A stretch of DNA of 17,931 bases, taken from assembly GCA_035717845.1 (NCBI GenBank), contig DASTIC010000110.1:1-17931 (forward strand), given 5' to 3'. The first letter of the stretch is position 1. Each line of letters opens with the position of its first letter. Of the stretch, positions 14,284 to 17,931 are shown in pieces. The notes under the pieces are model-generated. The model made no database searches, was not told where the DNA came from, and worked only from the letters and a program-made list of their open reading frames with translations. The stretch comes from DASSUW01 sp035717845. GTDB lineage: Bacteria > Actinomycetota > Thermoleophilia > Solirubrobacterales > Solirubrobacteraceae. Made by a program: the position numbers and the translations under genes.

Positions 14284-15516
14284 ATGACGAAGGTGCTGAT
14301 CGTCGGCGCGGGCCAGTCGGGGCTGCAGCTCGGCATCGGCCTGCTGCAACAGGGCTTCGACGTGGCGATGGTGTCGAACCGCACGCCCGAGGACATCCAC
14401 GACGGCCGCGTGATGTCGAGCCAGTGCATGTTCGCCAACTCCCTCGACACCGAGCGGCGGCTCGGGATCAACTTCTGGGAGGAGGAGTGCCCGCCGGTCG
14501 AGGGGATCAGCTTCACGGTGCCGCACCCCGAGCAGCCCGGCGCGAAGGCGATCGACTTCGCCTCGAGGCTCGACCGGTACGCGCAGGCGACCGACCAGCG
14601 CGTCAAGTTCCCGCGCTGGCTGGAGCACTTCGATTCGCTCGGCGGCAGCGTCGAGATCCACGAGGCCGGCGTCGACGACCTCGAGCGGTACGCGAGCGAG
14701 CACGACCTCGTGATCGTCGCCGCCGGCAAGGGCGAGATCGCGCGGCTCTTCGAGCGCGACGCCTCGCGCTCGCCGTTCGAGCAGCCGATGCGCGCCCTGG
14801 CGCTCACCTACGTGACCGGGATGACACCGCGGCCCGAGTACTCCGCGGTCTGCTTCAACCTCGCACCCGGCGTCGGCGAGTACTTCGTCTTCCCCTCGCT
14901 GACGACGACGGGACCGTGCGAGATCATGGTCTTCGAAGGCGTGCCCGGCGGCCCGATGGACTGCTGGGCCGACGTCGAGACACCCGAGCAGCACCTCGTC
15001 CGCTCCGTCGAGATCCTCGACCGCTTCTTCCCCTGGGAGGCGGAGCGGAACCGGGACGTCGAGCTCACCGACCCGAACGGGATCCTCGCCGGCCGCTTCC
15101 CGCCGACGGTGCGCAAGCCGGTCGGGCGGCTGCCGTCGGGGACGCCGGTGCTCGGCATGGCGGACGCGGTCGTGCTCAACGACCCGATCACGGGCCAGGG
15201 GTCGAACAACGCGGCCAAGTGCGCCGACTCGTACCTCGACAGCATCCTCGAGCGGCCCGAGGGCCCCTACGACGAGCCGTGGATGCAGGAGACCTTCGAC
15301 CGCTACTGGGCCTACGCGCAGGCCGTCGTCGAGTGGACGAACGCGCTGCTGACCCCGCCGCCGGAGCACGTCCTGCAGCTGCTCGGTGCCGCCGGCCAGG
15401 ACCGGCGGATCGCGCACCGGTTCGTGAACGGGTTCGACGACCCGCGCGACTACGGCGAGTGGTTCATGGATCCCGCCAAGGCGGACGCCTACCTGGCGGA
15501 GCTCGCCGCGGCCTAG
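14284..15516 (+). CDS. styA1: Group E flavoprotein monooxygenase, StyA1-like (styrene/indole monooxygenase oxygenase)
   Basis: A 410-residue StyA-family epoxidase with a good Shine-Dalgarno (GGAGG, 14274-14278). The FAD fold opens at VGAGQSG (7-13). DLVIVAAGKG (141-150) and SPFEQPMRAL (163-172) match StyA's DLLVVCTGK and SPFEKPQRAL, and DPITGQG (300-306) matches its DPVLGQG. It uses reduced FAD made by a separate reductase and oxygen to epoxidise aryl alkenes or indole, or oxidise sulfides. It has no NAD(P)H domain of its own. Aligned by eye to Pseudomonas StyA, the residues at StyA positions 46, 48, 50, 73, 76 and 96 are Ser, Gln, Met, Val, Ile and Ala, the set described for indole monooxygenases. 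It is followed two bases later by the fused StyA2B-like gene, the pair order reported in Rhodococcus opacus 1CP. Confidence 0.9.
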   Translation: MTKVLIVGAGQSGLQLGIGLLQQGFDVAMVSNRTPEDIHDGRVMSSQCMFANSLDTERRLGINFWEEECPPVEGISFTVPHPEQPGAKAIDFASRLDRYAQATDQRVKFPRWLEHFDSLGGSVEIHEAGVDDLERYASEHDLVIVAAGKGEIARLFERDASRSPFEQPMRALALTYVTGMTPRPEYSAVCFNLAPGVGEYFVFPSLTTTGPCEIMVFEGVPGGPMDCWADVETPEQHLVRSVEILDRFFPWEAERNRDVELTDPNGILAGRFPPTVRKPVGRLPSGTPVLGMADAVVLNDPITGQGSNNAAKCADSYLDSILERPEGPYDEPWMQETFDRYWAYAQAVVEWTNALLTPPPEHVLQLLGAAGQDRRIAHRFVNGFDDPRDYGEWFMDPAKADAYLAELAAA

Positions 15517-15518
15517 GC

Positions 15519-17252
15519 GTGCGCCGGGTCGCGATCGTCGGTGCCGGGCAGTCCGGGACGCAGCTCGCGCTCGGGCTGCTCGGCGCCGGCTACGAGGTGA
15601 CGCTCGTCTCCAACCGCACGCCCGGAGAGCTCCGCGAGGGCCAGGTGCTCTCCAGCCAGTGCATGTTCGGCGAGGCCCTCGAGGCCGAGCGCGTGCTCGG
15701 GCTCGACCACTGGCAGGACGAGACGCCGCCGGTGGAGGGCATCTCGCTGACCGTGCCCGACGGCGCGGGCGGCAAGGCGATCGAGTGGGCGGCGCGGCTC
15801 GACCGGCCGGCGCGCTCGGTCGACCAGCGGCTCAAGGTGGCGACGTGGCTGGAGGCGTTCGCGGAGCGCGGCGGGCGGCTGGCGATCGAGGAGGCGACGC
15901 CGTCCGACCTCGAGCGCTACGCGCGCGAGCACGACCTCGTCGTCGTCGCGACCGGCAAGGGCGACCTCGCGCGGCTGTTCGAGCCCGACCGCGAGAAGTC
16001 CCCGTACGACCGGCCGCAGCGCGCGCTGGCGCTCACGTACGTCGTCGGGATGGAGCCGCGCCCCGAGTTCTCGGCGGTCTGCTTCAACCTGATCCCCGAG
16101 GTCGGCGAGTACTTCGTCTTCCCCGCGCTGACGACGACGGGGCCGTGCGAGATCATGGTGTTCGAGGGCGTGCCCGGCGGCCCGATGGACTGCTGGCAGG
16201 ACGTGCGCTCGCCCGAGCAGCACCTGGCGCGCTCGCTCGAGCTGCTCGAGCGCTTCCTCCCCTGGGAGGCGGCGCGCAACCGCGACGTCGCCCTCACCGA
16301 CCCGAACGGGATCCTGACCGGCCGCTTCGCGCCGACGGTTCGGCGGCCGGTCGCGACGCTCGGCGAGGGCGTGCCGGTGCTCGGGATGGCCGACGCCGTC
16401 GTCCTCAACGACCCGATCACCGGCCAGGGCTCGAACAACGCGGCCAAGTGCGCGGAGACCTACCTGGAGTCGATCCTCGAGCGCGAGGGCGCGCCCTTCA
16501 CCGCCGAGTGGATGCAGGGCACGTTCGATCGCTACTGGCGCGGCTACGGGCAGTGGGTGACGCAGTGGACGAACTCGCTGCTCGCGCCGCCGAAGCCGCA
16601 CGTGCTCGAGCTGCTCGGGGCCGCCCAGGAGCTGCCCAGCCTGGCCGGCACGATCGCGAACGGCTTCGACGACCCACGCGTCTTCTTCCCCTGGTGGTTC
16701 GATGCCGACGAGGCTGGGCGCGTGATCGAGGCGAAGCGGCGGCAGGAGACGGAGGGCCGCTTCGACCGCCGCGACCTGCGCCGCGCGCTCGGCCAGTTCG
16801 CGACCGGCGTGACCGTCGTGACGACGCTCTCTCCCGACGGGCGCCGCGTCGGGCTGACCGCCAACTCGTTCACGTCGGTGTCGCTCGACCCGCCGCTCCT
16901 GCTCTTCTGCCTCGACCGCGCCGCGCCGAGCCTGCCCGCCTTCGTCGACTGCTCGCACTTCGCGGTCAACGTCCTCGCCGCCGACCAGCACCACCTCTCG
17001 CGCCAGTTCGCGACCCCGGCCGAGGACAAGTTCGCGGGCGTGGAGGTGGACGAGGGGCCGGGGGGCGTGCCGCTGCTCGAGGGGTCGCTCGCGCACTTCA
17101 CCTGCCGCCACGTCGAGCACCGAGAGGCCGGCGACCACCTGATCTTCATCGGCGAGGTCGAGGCCTACGAGGCCTTCGACCACGAGCCGCTCGTCTTCCA
17201 CTCGGGCTTCTACCGCGTGGCGACGCGGCACCCGGAGGTCGGGTCGGCCTGA
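15519..17252 (+). CDS. styA2B: StyA2B-like fusion: group E monooxygenase plus flavin reductase
   Basis: A 577-residue two-domain protein with a GTG start two bases after the styA1 stop. Residues 1 to about 400 are a StyA-type oxygenase closely similar to StyA1: VGAGQSG (7-13), a TTTGPCEIMVFEGVPGGPMD stretch (205-224), DPITGQG (298-304). About fifteen charged residues (ending RRQETEGRFD) link it to a StyB/HpaC-type flavin reductase (about 416-570). The reductase has RRALGQFATGVTVVTT, GLTANSFTSVSLDPPLL (445-461), FAVNVLAADQHHLSRQFA and GDHLIFIGEV. The reductase should use NADH to make FADH2 for its own oxygenase and for StyA1. The indole-type residue set (Ser, Gln, Met, Val, Ile, Ala) is conserved here too. 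Such self-sufficient fusions are known as group E2 monooxygenases. The protein family is sure; the natural substrate is inferred. Confidence 0.93.
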   Translation: MRRVAIVGAGQSGTQLALGLLGAGYEVTLVSNRTPGELREGQVLSSQCMFGEALEAERVLGLDHWQDETPPVEGISLTVPDGAGGKAIEWAARLDRPARSVDQRLKVATWLEAFAERGGRLAIEEATPSDLERYAREHDLVVVATGKGDLARLFEPDREKSPYDRPQRALALTYVVGMEPRPEFSAVCFNLIPEVGEYFVFPALTTTGPCEIMVFEGVPGGPMDCWQDVRSPEQHLARSLELLERFLPWEAARNRDVALTDPNGILTGRFAPTVRRPVATLGEGVPVLGMADAVVLNDPITGQGSNNAAKCAETYLESILEREGAPFTAEWMQGTFDRYWRGYGQWVTQWTNSLLAPPKPHVLELLGAAQELPSLAGTIANGFDDPRVFFPWWFDADEAGRVIEAKRRQETEGRFDRRDLRRALGQFATGVTVVTTLSPDGRRVGLTANSFTSVSLDPPLLLFCLDRAAPSLPAFVDCSHFAVNVLAADQHHLSRQFATPAEDKFAGVEVDEGPGGVPLLEGSLAHFTCRHVEHREAGDHLIFIGEVEAYEAFDHEPLVFHSGFYRVATRHPEVGSA

Positions 17253-17264
17253 CCGCGCCGACGG

Positions 17265-17786
17265 CTAGGTCGGCGGGAGGCGCATGTCGAAGCCGACGTG
17301 ACCGAGCGGGAACACCGTGCGGTTCCCGGCCGAGTCGGACGCGACCAGGGTCGCATGGCGCCGCCGGTCGTCGAGGTCGAGCTGCCGGCGTCCGGTGAGG
17401 CGGGTGCGCACGAGGCGGCGCTCGCTGACGGCGCCGCCGCGCCGCAGCACGAGCCGCAGCGTCACCCAGGGCGAGCCGGCGTCGCGCGCGCGCCAGGTCA
17501 GCGTTCGGCCGCTGAGGGACGCCGAGACGACCGGCGGCTCCAGGTCGCGCTGGATCGTGACCGGCCGGAGCGCGCGCTCGCTCGTGTTACCGACGCGATC
17601 CACGGCGCTGAGGCGGACGTTGTAGACGCCTGGCGCACGCGCGGTACCCGGCTTCCACCAGATCGAGCGGTGCCCCGGCTCGAGCCGGCGCACGAGCGTC
17701 TCCCCCGCCACCGCGACGGTGACGGTGGCGGGCTTCGAGAGGGGGAGGCGGATCGCGGCGTAGTCGCGGAACCCGTCGGCGGGCAC
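17265..17786 (-). CDS. Ig-like repeat protein, start uncertain, possibly truncated at the right edge
   Basis: A 173-residue beta-rich protein if it starts at the GTG at 17786. The segments YNVRLSAVDRVGNTSERALRPVTI and ATLVASDSAGNRTVFPLG are two copies of the strand-D-x-x-GN pattern typical of bacterial Ig-like/fibronectin-type domains on exported proteins. The frame stays open and looks coding (Trp-, Lys- and Arg-rich) from 17786 up to 17921. There a TAG (17924-17922) stops it, only seven bases from the end of the window, with no ATG, GTG or TTG in between. The real start may be this GTG, or the gene may continue past a sequence error at the edge. No signal peptide is visible in what remains. 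It is convergent with styA2B, 12 bp between stops. Its repeats recall the tail of the M23-like protein. Confidence 0.62.
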   Translation of the reverse strand: MPADGFRDYAAIRLPLSKPATVTVAVAGETLVRRLEPGHRSIWWKPGTARAPGVYNVRLSAVDRVGNTSERALRPVTIQRDLEPPVVSASLSGRTLTWRARDAGSPWVTLRLVLRRGGAVSERRLVRTRLTGRRQLDLDDRRRHATLVASDSAGNRTVFPLGHVGFDMRLPPT

Positions 17787-17931
17787 GGGGACCGCGGCCC
17801 GCGCCGGCGGACGGGCCGTGACCTTGGGCGGCTTGCGCCACTGGTCGCGCAGGCGCCCTGCCCACCGCCCCCAGCGGCGCTCACCGGTCCGCGACCCGAG
17901 CTTCCACAGCAGGGAGGTGACCTAGGTGTGG

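Noticed and set aside
12240..14807. An 855-codon open frame on the minus strand opposite E1, SDR and styA1
   Set aside because: It spans three well-supported genes and the gaps between them, has no domain signal, and is a GC-driven shadow.
14424..15518. Upstream extension of the StyA2B-like frame into styA1
   Set aside because: It is an out-of-frame shadow of styA1. The family N-terminus VAIVGAGQSG begins right after the GTG at 15519.
14284..17252. Reading the monooxygenase pair as a styrene catabolic operon
   Set aside because: No styrene-oxide isomerase or phenylacetaldehyde dehydrogenase is present, and the discriminating residues match indole-type enzymes.
1..17931. Mobile element, CRISPR or defence system
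   Set aside because: No transposase, integrase, direct-repeat array, nuclease or toxin-antitoxin pair was found. Gene order and style look chromosomal throughout.

Overview
The window reads as a stretch of a very GC-rich actinobacterial chromosome. The gene content, the frequent GTG starts, the stop/start overlaps and several apparently leaderless genes fit a soil-type Actinomycetota. My best guess is class Thermoleophilia, which is inference from style and not from a marker gene. No rRNA, tRNA, CRISPR, insertion sequence or phage gene was seen. Coding density is very high: the longest gene-free stretch is under 80 bases, apart from a doubtful stretch at the extreme right end. The left edge cuts a gene, and the right-edge gene has an uncertain start.

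Region A (1-7830) is a divergent catabolic locus around a GntR/FCD regulator. Leftward run an RraA-fold aldolase-like gene and the two subunits of a hydantoinase/oxoprolinase (hyuA, and hyuB cut by the edge), all joined by 4-base overlaps. Rightward run the regulator, a D-2-hydroxyacid dehydrogenase (FAD), a fumarylacetoacetate-hydrolase-family enzyme and a second FAD oxidase, all touching or overlapping. A near-perfect 19-bp palindrome sits in the 79-bp gap between the two arms and is the likely operator. Together the genes look like a route that opens or decarboxylates, oxidises and cleaves hydroxy/keto acids. The substrate is not evident.

Region B (7849-10110) holds a small cysteine-containing lipoprotein (leftward) and, divergent from it, an alpha/beta hydrolase followed by an M23-type peptidase-like protein with a beta-sandwich-like tail.

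Region C (10142-17252) is an aromatic or indole oxidation locus. It has a divergent SDR, then rightward a VOC-family protein, a fused alpha/beta E1 of the 2-oxoacid dehydrogenase family, a variant SDR, and two group E flavoprotein monooxygenases. The first monooxygenase is a stand-alone StyA1-like oxygenase. The second is StyA2B-like, an oxygenase fused to its own flavin reductase. Alignment by eye to styrene monooxygenase StyA puts indole-monooxygenase-type residues (S, Q, M, V, I, A) at the six discriminating positions in both proteins. No styrene-oxide isomerase or phenylacetaldehyde dehydrogenase is present. An indole-like substrate therefore fits better than styrene.

Region D (17265 to the right end) is a leftward gene for a protein with Ig-like repeats, convergent with the monooxygenase operon.
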